A stretch of 64,000 nucleotides of DNA from Carassius auratus (lineage: Eukaryota > Chordata > Actinopteri > Cypriniformes > Cyprinidae): NCBI RefSeq assembly GCF_003368295.1, contig NW_020523854.1, forward strand, positions 352,501-416,500, in the 5' to 3' direction. This document shows, in pieces, positions 11,968 to 25,679 of the stretch (positions are counted from its first letter, which is position 1; every line of letters starts with the position of its first letter). A program made the translations under genes and the position numbers. Below the pieces are notes generated by a model. The model made no database searches and was not told where the DNA came from. It worked only from the letters and a program-made list of their open reading frames with translations.

Positions 11968-14895
11968 AGGCAGAATAGATGATTTGGTTAAAAAAATATT
12001 TTTTTATTTGCTGGTTGAAAGACTCCTCACCTCCTGATAGCAATCAATAAATGAAGTGATCTAAATGTATTTATATGTATTTATATTCATCTATTTAAGC
12101 ACGGTCCATTACACTATTGCAGACCGAGTGAGAATGGAAGGAGCTATTATTGTAATATTGTGCCATCTCTCATCATGTTGTTGGTTATCCTCTGATCTGC
12201 TGGAGCATGGTCATGTGTTTTGGAGGAGGTGTGGCTTTGGAGAGTGATTTGCACGGAGGGTGGGATCTTATGCTTTCGATGCTAGCTTACTATTACTAGC
12301 CTTTCTGAAATCGGCCAAGAAATTAGAATAAGAGGGTGTATTCATGCCCGATACTCAGTCAAAATCATCTTCAACTTTTGTGTTTTTACTTTTTTTTATT
12401 TTTTGGCTAATGTGTCACCCAAAAATATGGGTATATGGAGAGAGACCCCCCATTTCTTTAACACCCCCTTTCTTTTATGGATTCCAAAAAACTCCTATAT
12501 TGGCAAGCGAACATTTTTCAGATGTGGGAAGAGTGTCTCATTTTTGTCTGACATCACCCATAACATTATGTTTTTGCAGCTGTAGTAGTTGCACATTGTG
12601 TCATCATTATCTTCTTCTTCCACTGTCACTATGCCGAGACCTTGCTGGTGCTAGATTATTTACTAACATATATACATACATTTTTTATATTATTATAGGA
12701 TTAGCAGAGTATCAATATTTCCTTTTTTTATGACACGGTTATCGTCAATACCAGTATTTTGCGATATCCCTACCTGTCAGTATACATCACAGTCTGCCTT
12801 GCTGTTATGGAAATGATCAGCCTAACATAATGGGGTCAGAATGACATGAGGATGAATAAATGATAACCTATTCATTTTGTGTGAAATACTGTATATCTTT
12901 AGCTACTTAAGTGTGATGATTTCCCTTAATCCCAACATGAGAAAAGTAAGTGTACTGCTGCTGTGAGTCCTAATGTATGAAAATTATGTTATTGCCAAAT
13001 ACTTAAAAGATTGTGGTTGTGATAAAGGCTTCAAAAATAGCAAATCAAATCACAAAATAAATTTCCCTCCTTTTAAAGTGCAACAAATCCTAGACAAGCT
13101 GACAAGATCATAAAGCGTGTGCAAAAGAACTGTTAAAAAGCTTCCCTGAGGGCATTGACGTCAGTGTCTCTGTGCCTGTAACTCGACCCTGAAATGTGTA
13201 GTGTGTGTTAATAGTGTTTTAAGCAGGTGGCAACCAAAGCTAACAGTGCACTGTTATGTCATATCCTGAGGGGGCGAGCAGAGGCTTGTGTCATCTCCTC
13301 CACTGGTGCCTTGATGAGCTCTTTATGTTCTTTGAGATTTGCTTTACTGTTTTTATGTTTGAGATCCCAGAGACGACACTGCTGTGTGTGTGTGTAAAAA
13401 CAACATCTTATTGAAATTAACCTCTTGTTTACCCTTCAGAACCGTTTAATATATTACTCTGACAAAATCAAAACTGATTAAGAGCTTTTACCACCTGTTG
13501 TATGCACTTCTGTTTGGAGCTGCTTCAGTTGGACACAAGCAAAATCACTGTGAATTATTATTATTATTATTATAAATATTTGAATGAATTAATGGATTAA
13601 TGAATCTCATCAAATCTCTTGTTCATTTAACTTTAATTAATCAGTTAATGACAGCAGTTTACACCATCTTTTTGTTTTAAAATGTTTATATTACATTTAT
13701 ATATATATATGCATTGAAGGCATTTGTGAATAGATTGCATTTAGTTTATAGCCATTTCACACAGTAACAGCAATTTGTGAAACATTAACCTGATTTTCTA
13801 AAGCTAAGTATATTTTTTGAGCTATTAAAATGGCCATGACATCTCTGAGACCCCAAATATAACAGAACAGAATGTGACCCTCAACTGAAGTGGCCTGGTC
13901 CTGGAGGTGTGAATGGACCAGAGCGCGGTTTACGTGAGTGTAGGTCAGCAATTGTGAATGCAGCCTTGTTGTGTTGCGAGGAGTTAATGGAGGCTGTGGC
14001 GGCTCTCCTTTAACAGATTACAGCAGCTCTGTGTCACGGGGAAAGAGAGGCAAGGTCTGCAGGCCATCCATCACGGGCCCTGTCTATATCCAGCCTTAGT
14101 CTGGCTAAGTCGGGTGATAAAGGTGCATGTCAGCTCCCCTCTGCTGCTCAACTGCATCCAATCCCTGCTGAAATCCACACTGGGGTTCTGGCTGGCACAC
14201 AAATCTACGCTGTTCAGCTCCACCTGCAGCCAACTTCATACACAGTGGAGAGACTATCCAGGTTTGACTTGCTGCTCTTTCTTTCTTGCTGTCAGTTTTT
14301 TTTTCTTTCTGGTTCTTGTAATTTTTCTCCTGAAGGATTAAAGCCCCAACTGCGAGGAAACATCCAGCAGTATTTTCTGTGCATATGACAGGGCTTGCTG
14401 CTCAGTGCAAAAGTACAATTACATAGGCCTGACCTTACTGTGTGGCAAATCCTCTATCAGCTTGCACGCTCAGGGGAATCTCAAATTAATCCTGTCTGAA
14501 AGAGTGAAAGCCCAATCTTGTGTTTCTCTCATGTAATTAATACCAGTACAGTATGTGCACACTTCATTCAGATTAACTGCCTGCATCCTGCTTGCTTGTT
14601 GGTTTTGCAGTATCTAAAGGTCCCCAGTAATCTCCATCACAGGCCTACTTATAGTTGCTTTTTAGTATCAATACGTGGGCTGTCTCCTTATTGAGTCACT
14701 GCACATGTAGTAATTAATTTTTTTACTGGAACAATACAACAAAACATCATTTGAAACAATAGGAAGCACATCATTGTTCAGAGTACTGTTGCACTCCACA
14801 GCTTCAACGGTTTCACTGACCAAAACATGTAACTTTTGCATGACTATTTAGGCAGCAAGCATTGGTAATTCACCCCCCCCCCCCTCAAGTTACCC
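11968..14895. other. Upstream flank with no recognised gene
   Basis: Unique AT-rich sequence with short (ATT)n near 13557-13575. The longest open frame (129 codons, 12344-12733) is low-complexity, overlaps another frame and shows no domain. A C-tract lies at about 14872-14885. Confidence 0.5.
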
Positions 14896-15105
14896 CGAAC
14901 CTGATCTCATATGAATTGAATTTGTACAATGTGAATGTACAATATTGTAAAAATATACTATACGATGTATATGATATTTGTCAATAATAGAATGAAGGTC
15001 CACCACTAACCCCCTTCCTAAACATACATAACATCACCGGTTCGAAAATGTACAAACGAGACTGTATAAATTCATATGAATTAGCCAATAATTCACCAAA
15101 ACGTA
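14896..15105. repeat. Probable old cyprinid MITE (ATGAATTAGCC family)
   Basis: CGAACCTGATCTCATATGAA on the left and TTCATATGAATTAGCC plus CACCAAAACGTA on the right, around a centre with CCACTAACCCCCTTCCTAAAC, resemble a common cyprinid short element as I remember it. The ends are diverged and no clear target duplication is seen. Confidence 0.45.
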
Positions 15106-16321
15106 AAACAGTGACACATTGCCATAAGATTGAGTTGGAATTTCTTTCTTTCACATTTTAAGACTCAGTCCACTCTTTTCTACATAATGAAAGTTAAAGT
15201 TGTTATGCATTCAAAACACACTCCATTTATATCATATTGCATTGTTCATTGTGAACAATTTATTAATTTATGATTTAATAATTATTTTTGATGATCTGGT
15301 GACAAATGCCCTCTACATGTGACTTCTACAATGATTTAGTCCTCTTAAGCATTCTTGACTTGACTTCTTGATTATTCAAGAACAAATGAAATGAATGCTA
15401 ATTATATCCCCCCTCTTTTTTTTAACAATCATTTTCACTTGGATAAAAAAAAAATTAAAATTTTTTTAAAAAAAATCTAAAAGATGGAAGGGTCTGTTGC
15501 CACTTCCAGTGTTTTCCTTTTGTCTTTAATGGGGATGGCTTCTCTCAAGATTTATACTGGCAAAAAAAATCCATTTAAAATCTTTGTATGAATCACAAAC
15601 TAAAGGTTGTTGCTCACTGAAAATGTTGTCATTCGCTATTGATCTCATGATTGTCAGTGAGTAACGGTTCCAGTTTTGGCTTGTTCATCACACAGTTATC
15701 ATGTGGTTTTGGAAGATGATAATGTGCTCTAATGAACTTTAAACATATGGAGTGACCAGAATTATTATTTTTTTTAATTCCCTTTTGTGTTCCACGGAAT
15801 AAAGACCGTCATACGGGTTTGTAGTAAAAAAGAGGGTCAGTAAATGATGACAGTATTTTAACAGTCTCATTTTAGAGTTTGGTTCATATTTTATTTTTAT
15901 TTAAATTTCTCCTTATATTTGCCAATACATATTAACCCACTGTAGTAGACTTTTTTTATCATCCAAAGAATTACAGTACACACATCACCTTTAATAACTA
16001 TCATTGATAAATATAACTTCCTCAAGCCGAATCCTCAGTAAATAGTAAAATACTGAGAAAATGCTCTAGTTCAAATCAAATTATTATGTAGGGCCATCAT
16101 AAGAAATATAGACAATGTCTGTTCAGGGACCCCTGTTTCCACTAATTCCCTTTCTACCAGCGTTTTCTATTTCTATGCATGACTGATAATATCTTGAAGT
16201 ATATTAAGCACCTGATTGGTTGTAGTCCAGGACGTGTTAACCAATGGTGCTGCTTGCAGTTCTGTCATTATAAGTCTTTATTATGCACCTCTCTCTGGCT
16301 GATCTGAGTCTCCTAGTACCA

Positions 16322-16325
<4 letters not shown>
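15106..16325. other. Upstream flank with no recognised gene
   Basis: AT-rich unique sequence. The stretch about 15620-15880 has weak likeness to the TTAAAGG MITE family (TTGTGTTCCACGGAA, GGTCAGTAAATGATGACAG) but is too diverged to place ends. Confidence 0.4.

Positions 16326-16389
<64 letters not shown>
16326..16389. repeat. (AT)n microsatellite
   Basis: Uninterrupted AT run of about 64 bp followed by a poly-T block. Confidence 0.98.
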
Positions 16390-16393
<4 letters not shown>

Positions 16394-17050
16394 TTTTTTT
16401 TTTTCATCTGATTCTCATACCAAGACATTCGAGTGAGGCCTCCACGTGCTTGGCATTCAAATAATGCATAGGAACAAGTCATTTTCACCACCGCGGGTGC
16501 AATACAGTATTTTGTTTGAAGAGATCATTACCTTTCCCCCCAGTTTCTCACCCGGCTTCCTTTCCTGCTCTGTCTGTGCAATCTGAATGCACAAAACCTT
16601 TCCCATCTGAATCCACACCTAATAGGAATATGTAATACATTTCACACCTTTGATCATCTGAAATTGGGGAGATAGAGTATCTATCCAGCGCCATCAAACA
16701 GTGCAGCACTCTTATCTTAAAAAGTCCAACAGAGCTGAAAAGAAGCTTTTCATGTCCTTTTTTTTTCTCTCCATACTCGACGCTCAGATGTTCATTGACT
16801 ACTGCCTTAGTGCTGAAGGTCAGTATAAGGACAGTTAAAGATTTTTGACATTACATGTAATTGCTGCACAGGATCAGCTTGAACGTCTGTCAGCCTCATT
16901 TGCAATTAATGATCATTAGCGCCAAGCAATTAATGCGTGTTTGTGTTAGATTTGTGAATCTGCACTTTTTAATGAAGCAAATATTGATTCAGATATTTTA
17001 TGATGCAATCATGCATTTCCATTAACTTGCAAAAACGAACAGTAATTTAA
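16390..17050. other. Upstream flank with no recognised gene
   Basis: Unique sequence ending at TTAA (17047-17050), the left target of the next MITE. Confidence 0.5.
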
Positions 17051-17410
17051 AGGAGTAGTTCACTTCCAGAACAAAAACTTCCAGATAACCTTGTCATCTA
17101 AGATGGTCATGTCTTTCTCTCTTCAGTCCTGATGAAATTGTGTTTTTTGAGCAAAACATTTCAGGATTTCTTTCCATATAATGGACTTCTATGGTGCCCC
17201 CGAGTTTGAACTTCCAAAATGCAGTTTAAATGCAGCTACAAAGGGCTGTAAATGATCCCAGACGAGGAGGAAGGGTCTTATCTAGGGAAATAATCTGTCC
17301 TTTTCAAAAAAAAAAAAAAATGATAATAATTTAGTGTATATACTTTTAACCTCAAATGCTCATCTTGTCTAGCTCTGCATGAACTCTGTTTTTTTTCCGG
17401 TTCATGACAG
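17051..17410 (+). mobile_element. Right-truncated TTAAAGG-type MITE
   Basis: It begins after TTAA (17047-17050) with AGGAGTAGTTCACTTCCAGA and continues through TGATGAAATTGTGTTTTTTG, TGGACTTCTATGGTGCCCCC and GGGCTGTAAATGATCCCAGA. I recognise this order from abundant cyprinid elements. The right inverted end (ending CTCCTTTAA) is not found, so the copy is truncated near 17410. Confidence 0.65.
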
Positions 17411-18993
17411 TTAGGGTGCATACTTTGCTTTCTTTTTCTTTTCTTTTTCTGTGAGGGAAAAAATATATATATTTATTTTATTTATTTTATTTGAATTATT
17501 TCTCACTCAAAATTATTGTGGTATATCATGCATTTCAGATAAACTGGATTCTAAATGTCATGTAATAATACAAAATATTAGTTGCTTTATATGTCAGTCA
17601 TTTGATGATCAAAATGATTGGAGCTACTGCAATATACAGTATCAGCATAAATCTTGCAATTGCAAATCAAAAAAATTGTTCATACTTCCATGACCACATA
17701 AAGACAATTTGATGTTAATTATTTGTGTCTGACTTTCATCTGAAATTCACCTGTATTTCTGCTTGGCCTGCTTGACCCTTTTCATCAAAAAAAGATCAGA
17801 AACGTATGATTTTACCAACGTATATCTTAGGTAATATAGTAATATAGCATAGTATAGTAGCATAGTAAGGCAAGGAAAGCACAGGACATTGACTCATATT
17901 TATAATTATGCAATATTATAATCATATAATATTTCTTAGAATATCTAATAAAACCTGCTCTGCAGTTGACAGAATAACTATATGATACTCCACTTGCCAT
18001 TCAACTGCAGGTAGCAGTATAATGATACAGCCCTCAGAGTACTTGACATGACATGCTGTGAAAACAGTCCTGAAGAAAAGACATTATTATTGCACCCCAT
18101 GATTACATTATTCCTCACATACCTTTAAAGAACATTTGAATTCAAAACAAGTATCACACTCATTGTAAAAAATTTGAAATACATCTAACTTAAGCAGTGA
18201 ATAGATTGCTATTGAGTACAAGCCAACTCTGATATTGGCCAGTTTATAGATTTGAAGAACTGAGACAATGAAAAAATCATCCATTGTCGCTTGTCTTTGC
18301 TTGTGAATTTGTCAATGTCAGTCCAGCTTCATTATTTCCTAATCTGTGAAATGAAGCAAAAGCAGGCTCCTAGTCTAGACGAGCCATAAGTGCAAGATAA
18401 AGTAATTGTGTTTCAAAAAATGTACTCATGCCATTATTCCTCTGTAATTTGATTGTGCTGATTGATGTATCTAGGTAATAATGCATTCAAGAGATTTAGC
18501 TATACTGAAGTTACATTGGTTGGTCATTTCGGCTATGTACTACATTCTCATGTCACCATTAATGTCTTTCACACTGACGTCCAAATCCACTATGATTGTA
18601 TAAATTATGCTGTTTTTGTGTCATGGAATATAGTTTTAGGAGTCTGTTCATATTTGTATTTGTATTTGTTTTAAAACCTTTTTTTTAAGATAACACCTAT
18701 TTGAAAATTTTCTTCATTTCGAAGATATGAGCTCCTCTTTGGTCTCATTAATCTATTATTTGATCCAGAGAAAATAGTTTTGGCTTACGACAAAGTCTCA
18801 TAATGATATATTTTTGTATGATTTTAATGCTGAATATCAGAGCGCTGCCTTTGTAGCCTACTTTTGACTGAATTGCCTAGCACCTTAATAGTTGCTATAT
18901 CGATAGTTGTTTATTAAATATTATTCAATAAATAATATTTTATATAAATAATAGTAGTATTTAATAATATTATTTCATATTGAGAAACAAAAT
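17411..18993. other. Upstream flank with no recognised gene
   Basis: AT-rich unique sequence. Open frames of 70-80 codons near 17451 and 18462 are AT-rich and have no recognisable domain. Confidence 0.5.
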
Positions 18994-18999
18994 GAGTGT

Positions 19000-19059
<60 letters not shown>
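18994..19059. repeat. (GT)n microsatellite
   Basis: GT run of about 66 bp with one GA interruption near its start. Confidence 0.97.
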
Positions 19060-19060
<1 letters not shown>

Positions 19061-19529
19061 CGTAATAGGGATCATAGTTACATTGTTCTGCCATTAGATG
19101 GTGACAAGAGACAGTTTTTATGAGTGAGTCAGCAGTAAAGACTTTTATATTGAAAGAGACTTAAATGGAGTTATAAACAATGAAGCTATTTTTACTTTAA
19201 ACAACTCATTTATAAGACAAAGCCAGCAAATGTGCTGAGCAGACCTGTCATCAGAAAACACCTTTACAGATAAAAGGATAGTACAACAAAGATATCGCTT
19301 TTCTTTATGTTTTATTGTGAATATGAGATTTAGCTGAAGAATGAATGGTGTATCAGATGCAGGTATTCACACTCAATACATTTCTGTCTCATAATACTCT
19401 ACATAATGCAGTGAGCTTTTAATATAGTAATAAAGTAAGCTTACAGTGAAGCAACTCATCGCTCCTTCTTTGAGTCCATGGAGGAAGAAAGGTAGCTCTG
19501 CATACATAATGTTTTTTCAAGACAATCAG

Positions 19530-19530
<1 letters not shown>
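19060..19530. other. Upstream flank with no recognised gene
   Basis: Unique sequence between two microsatellites. No feature is recognised. Confidence 0.5.
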
Positions 19531-19589
<59 letters not shown>

Positions 19590-19592
19590 TCC
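19531..19592. repeat. (CTTT)n tetranucleotide microsatellite
   Basis: About fifteen CTTT units. Open frames across it on both strands give only repeated Lys-Glu-Arg-Lys or Phe-Leu-Ser peptides, which reflect the repeat rather than a gene. Confidence 0.97.
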
Positions 19593-21243
19593 ACACTTTT
19601 GCTGTCGAACTGTTGTATAAACAATAATTTTAAAGCGATTTAATAAGGGTTTCATTTTTAATAAATCTTGTTGAAATCATGAATTATAAGATCAATATCA
19701 CACTCACACTGGTGTGATATTGCTTTGATTCAGCATGTGTGCGTTTACATGTGGCTTCAGCCGTGCTGATATAGTGCAATCTCACACATGTACAGAAATG
19801 CACAATTGCTTACTCTTTTTATTTGTTTATTTTATTGTTTTTCTCTCAGTTACTTTGTCATGCTGGATATGATGATTCTCTTGCCATTGTGTTTAATTTA
19901 GTAAAGTTTAAGTTTAAATGACTGAATTTGACAAAAGTAATTTTCTGGAAGTTGTCTACAGAAATAATACCTTGAATTACTGTAGCATGTACAATCGAAG
20001 CATCTTATTTATTTATTTTTTTTTAAAAGCTGGAGGGTTCAAAAGGTAACACAAAACAAAAATGACTCCGGTTTACACAACATTTGCATGAATCTTTAAA
20101 GTTGTAATGGATGTGTTTATCAAACTGTATTTAAGAACATTATTTTCCCCCTGAAACAGCCCTACAAAGTGCTCGCTGCTTTTATCATTTCAGAAACGAT
20201 GGGGTCACCAAGGGTTCTGCTAAATATTTCTGTTCACCAGTAGGCAGATGCATAGTACCATAATGGGATCTGCACTTGTCTTATAATGAAACTTCACTTT
20301 TCATTCCAAACTCTGTATCAGCTAACCTCTGGGGTTCTGGATCATGGCTTCCCGAGGAGCGTACAGGAGATTTGTTTCCCAGGAGAGCTTCAGGCAGAGG
20401 GCAGAAACCTTCTCAGATCACCGCTCATTTCTGACAGACAGCTTCTGCATACTCGGAGACATCATACTTTATAATGTACCTCAAGTATGGCAGAATTGAT
20501 CTGCAGCATGGTAATATCTTCTTCACGTTACTTACATTCTGCCTTCAACATTGTTTTTTTTCTATGAATGTGTGAGCAATCATGACAAACATGCAGGCTA
20601 TCATGATTCAGACCAGCAAGATTCCAAGAACAACATTATTAATTTACGGGATGGCGGTGGTGTTCTGGGCTTAGGAGCCCATCATTTTAGAAGCTGGGAG
20701 GGCGATGAAGCTGGCGGAAACTATTTCTGTGATGAAGGGCATCAAGTAGAAAATATGAATTATTAATCACAAGCATTTTGTCCCTGATGCCCGGAGGAAA
20801 AGGCGACTAACACAATCCCCATCTCATTTATTTTTATAGAAAACTTATTAAAGTATGTACTTGAGATCAAATGGTTAGTACTAGAGGAAACACATGGAAA
20901 TAATGAATGTCATCAACAGGGTCTGAGTGTTTGTGGCTCTTAACAAGCAATCAGAAAAGTGCTGCAATTTTATGATGGGTGAGATTGGGCCTCTCCAGTT
21001 ATTTTATTATTTAGCTTTAAGTTCATTTCGTTAAGATATTCACGCTGTTAGAAACGGAGAGCTATAATGAGGGACTGACACAATATGCTCCAAATGACCC
21101 AATTGTGAATCATTGTTAGTGCCATTGCAGACAGCTATATACAGTATATAATTGACCTAAGGTTATTTTGCTGCATAATGTTATGATACTTTACAATTTA
21201 TGGATGTAAATGAAAAATTCACAGCTGTACATATGGTTTTATT
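19593..21243. other. Upstream flank with no recognised gene
   Basis: Unique sequence. The part at about 20180-20480 is less AT-rich than its surroundings but shows no recognisable coding domain. Confidence 0.45.
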
Positions 21244-21415
21244 GGTAACACTTATAATAAGAATCAATTTGTTAAATTTAGTTAATGCATTACCCAAGGT
21301 GTAAACTGAATATAATGAAGTGTCAGTTTACTTTTTAACAGTATTTACTGTATTAATATAGGTTATTGTTAATTTATAAATATACTCATTATTTAATTTT
21401 CATTTCCAATATATG
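21244..21415 (+). repeat. Fragment of a GGTAACACTT-type DNA element
   Basis: GGTAACACTTATAATAAGAA followed by GTTAATGCATTA and ACAGTATTTACTGTATTAAT resembles the left half of an abundant fish DNA element whose terminus is GGTAACACTTTA. The right terminus is missing. A better preserved relative lies at 51294-51545. Confidence 0.5.
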
Positions 21416-21677
21416 GATGTTAATTTAACTAATTGATATGGCTGAAATGTAAAAAAAAAAAAGAATAGTTTAGGCTAATTTTTTAAAGAATTATTATTAT
21501 TATTATTTGTATTATTATTATTGTTGTTGTTGTTGTTCAGCAGGGACTTATTACAGTAATCTAATTACAATAAAGACATTTATAATGTAACAAAATATTG
21601 TTTTATTTGAAAATTATCACTGTTTCCACAAAAAAAATAAAATTAAAAAATAATAATAATAATTAAGATAATCAAAG

Positions 21678-21945
21678 CAGCACAACTATTTTAGCATTTT
21701 TATAAATAATAAATGCAGCAAATCAGTATATTAGAATGATTTCTGAAGGATCATGTGTCACTGAAGGCTGGAATAATGATGATGAAAAAGCAGCTTTGCA
21801 TCACAGGAATAAATTACATTTTTAAAATATTTTCAAATAGAAAACAGTTACTGTAAATTGTAATAACATTTTGCAGTATTTTCAATCTTATTGTATTTTT
21901 AATCAAATAAATGTGGCCTCACTGAGCATAAGAGACTTCTTCCCA
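21678..21945 (+). repeat. Dispersed cyprinid repeat (GATCATGTGACACTGAAG family)
   Basis: The copy runs from GCAGCACAACTATTTTAG through AGAATGATTTCTGAAGGATC, AGCTTTGCATCACAGGAATA and AATCAAATAAATGTGGCCTC to GAGCATAAGAGACTTCT. The order matches copies at 47103-47310 and, in part, 6751-6890 and 33625-33665. I recognise it as a high-copy cyprinid element and do not assign a class. Confidence 0.7.
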
Positions 21946-24900
21946 GAAAAAAAAAAAACACTTAAAACTTTTGAACAAAAAGTTTAAAATACATTTTTAT
22001 ATTTGTTAATTATTTAACACTGTTGCATTAATTAATTAAAGTGTCTTAGTGCACATATAAATTGGTCTGCATAATTTGTAAACCATTGTATTAGTGACTA
22101 AAATTTCTCCTTTTGGAAATGTCTCAAGTTGTCAGAAATGTGCTGTGGCCATCATAGGTATTTCCTGCTGATGAAGAAATAGTGAACTACAGTCTGCGGT
22201 CATCAGAGTTTATAGTCAACGCCGTCGGCTTCATGATTTACGCTGTTCTGCCAGCACCCTGCACTCACCCAGGGGAGATGGGTGTCTTTTTGATATAACG
22301 GCATTATCTTTTATATGTCCTTGAATGTGAGATCTTTCTTCAAATGCTGGCATAGGGGACACGCAATATTTGAACGTGTCTCCTGATTTTACAGACAAAG
22401 TCTTCAAGGTGGACAGTAATATTCCAGTAATATTTGGCCCATGGGTGGCTTTGAGAGAAAAAAAGCTTTAATCTCTTTGTAAAGTTTAATCAAGGTGAAA
22501 TTTCAAGATAGTCTTCTGAACTATTCTGAAGTGAATCGTTTTGACGCAACAGGATGGTTTTTATTAATAAATGCCATCTTTAATTAAAATCTCAACTTAT
22601 CACTGCGAGAGCTATCTGTTGTGCCGCGAAACCGTGACACAAGCGCCGTACTGAAATCATTACATAATTAGGAAAATTAAATAGGTAATACATTCTGCGC
22701 TTTACTCCAGGGACAGTTACATTTCTGCTTTTCTATCACCTTATTTTTTTTTTTTTTTAAAGGACTCAGTTTTGTTCTTGCAAAGAGCAGATAAGACTAA
22801 TTGGACAGTTGAAAGAGCCGTGAATTGATGATATTGCTTGTGTTGCTCTCGTTTTACTACGTGGCCCGCATTAATGTGTTTTGAAACGTCCCTTTTGGGT
22901 TTCCGGAGTCTGCACAGTGACCTTGGTGTCTTTTTTCTTCTTTCCCTCTTTATGTACCCTCTTAACCGGCTGAAATAGGATTTGAAATGCACTGCATTAT
23001 GACATGCGAACAGAGTGTGTGAGCTGACCCTCTCAGTTCATGGAAACATTCGTATTATGACTCACATTCAATTATCAATCCAGCCCTTCAGAGAGGCTCT
23101 CAACAATAGATCAGTGAGCACAGAATGACCGTGAAAAGCTTTGTTCCTACTTACCTCTAAACGTGGAAAGTCGGCCGAGCCTGCAAGACTTCTTTGCCAT
23201 GGCAATAACCATCTTTTGTGCTGCAGGTTTTCTTATTGCAGGGAAATATTCTGCACTTGGCACGATAGGCCCACGCACACATACATGTTGTTTTATTTAT
23301 GGAGTCGATGCTGCACGTTGAGATTGCGAGACACCTCAAGGTTACGTTAACAGACACCCCAGTTTCCACCCACTATTAAAGATGTATTATTTCCTCAAGC
23401 AAGGATTTTACCCATCAAAACTACACCTTGCTGGCCGAATTGAAGTCAGGAGCCAGTGGCTTGTGTTGTGTTGTGTCTGTTGACCATTAGTGCATCGGGT
23501 AGGTGTGAGGAATAGATGGTGTATTGTGTGAGCCGCAGTGCAGAGCAAACGCAATGGACTGAGAGAGTAAGCCATGAGCTGTGACTACGCTCTTTGTTAA
23601 ACACAGTCAGGGGAACGTGGTCGATTTAGCAGAGCAACTCTGGGTTCCCACAGCACTTTATATCAAACGGAAAGATTAGCGCTGAACAAGTGGTTGGGAA
23701 AAAGGACTTTTTTTGTCCGCTTCATTCATTTATCTTCAACACTGCATGTGTAAAACCAATTATAACATCCATTTTACAATTTTTTTTTCATGGACATTTT
23801 GAGCATATAAATGAGCATATAAACTTGAATATTTTATAACATGCACCGTTTTATAAATAATTATTAATGTGACATGTATGTGTCTTTGAATATGTTGTTT
23901 GGATGATCAGAGAAGAGTTTTATGGGATTAAATTAGTCACTGCAAGGGGGACTTTCATTTATTTTAAACATTTACAAATTGCAGTTCATGTTTTCCAGCA
24001 CTAAATAAATCACATGCCTTTAAAATTTAGACATATTTCCCCCCAAAGGACCAGTTTTTTTTTTTTTTTTTGCTGGAAGACTGGACATCTGTGTGTCCAC
24101 TGACAACACAAAGGGGCAGATAAGAGTCCTTTTGCAATGTAAGGAGAGAAAACGCACTGATATGCCATAGCAGTCACTTCCTGATGAAGTGTTCGACTTC
24201 AAAGCAGATAAAAGTCAGAAAGGCTCTGGACCACTGGTAGATATTGAAGTGCTTTTATAAAATGCTGCTAAGGGACTTGTGGGCAATGCCTGTGGAAAGG
24301 ACTCAATACAGAGCTGGAGCCCATAATGTAGGTCGCTGAATACATACGAGGTATATGTTAGAGGTCTACTAAATAATACAATATTTGCATTATTAAGATG
24401 CAACCAACCTGCTTACCATGAATTTCTTTTAGACCATTGGTAATAATGTTGACATTACAAAGTATATTGATTTTTAACCAAGCATAGATCCTACTCTCTG
24501 CGGTCAGTGTCGTCACAGTAAGGTCACTTTCAAAATCCTTCACACTCGCTGTCTGGAACAAATTACCAACCTTCACCTGGAGATTCATTGATCCATCTTC
24601 AAAAAACAGATTCTGTTCCAGAAGCACTTTACTAACTAACTAGTGTTGTTGCACCTAATTAACTGGATTAATTGATTCTAGTATAAACTCATTTAACTTG
24701 TTTCTAGGAGAAACGATCTTCCCTTAAATGAGCATGCATCCTCTTTCAAAACAATTCCTAGCTGGGATCTCTAAAATTGCCTAAAATATCATTTTCTTGC
24801 CTTAGTTTTCCTGCTGACACTCTTTCTACAGTCCTCATGCATTATATGTACATGTATTTGCATTGACTGTTCGCTGTAGATCCCAAATTCGCAAGTCCCG

Positions 24901-25607
24901 ATCGGTCGATTATGTACAACGCCTGCACACTATTGGTCAACAAGTATGAAAAAATATGAAAACAAAGTCAAAACCCAGGCATTTTAGGCAATTTAGAAAT
25001 GCTGGCCAGGATAAAAAAAAGAAATAAAATATATATGTATTTTCACCCTGTAATTAGTATATACAACAAATAATTACTAAGAAATTAAAGTAACACATTA
25101 AAATGTAATTTGTAAGACATTGTAAATGTGTTTTACTTACAATCTTTTTAATATATATCTTAACATCAGTTTTAATGTTAGCTGAATTTGGTATTTGTTA
25201 TTTTTTTGTCTCTAGAAATGTTTTCGAAGGAGGTATTTGCAATATTTTGTTGGTTGAATCAATACCAAGGTTCACAACAGTACAGCCTATTAAACAGACT
25301 GTACTTTTACAGCTTTGTTAAATATATATCCAGTTAACTATGTTATCAACCCTGACTAATGTCCAAATTTGGTTAATTTACATTCATTTTATTAATATTT
25401 GCATAGCTCAAATACCCAAGTATTTTGCGCATCCATCTCACGAGGCCTCTCCTAACTTAATTGTATCTAATCTAGTATTTAATTGGCAAGACGAAAGTTA
25501 ATTTCTTTCATTTAAGACTAATTATTTTGATGTTCCAAACTTTACAAGAAATGTTTGATACAGCTGCACTGTTTTCATTTTAGTCGGTACGTCTCAGTGT
25601 GATATTG

Positions 25608-25611
<4 letters not shown>
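21946..25611. other. Upstream flank; one exon-like open frame noted
   Basis: Mostly unique sequence. The - strand frame at 24358-24627 (89 codons) has a non-repetitive composition (for example KVGNLFQTASVKDFESDL), but I recognise no domain and find no neighbouring exon. Nothing else is recognised across this stretch. Confidence 0.4.

Positions 25612-25676
<65 letters not shown>
25612..25676. repeat. (AT)n microsatellite
   Basis: Uninterrupted AT run of about 65 bp. The Tyr-Ile open frame across it is an artefact of the repeat. Confidence 0.98.

Positions 25677-25679
<3 letters not shown>

Noticed and set aside
19419..19655. Lys-Glu-Arg-Lys repeat protein
   Set aside because: It is a translation of the (CTTT)n microsatellite at 19531-19592.
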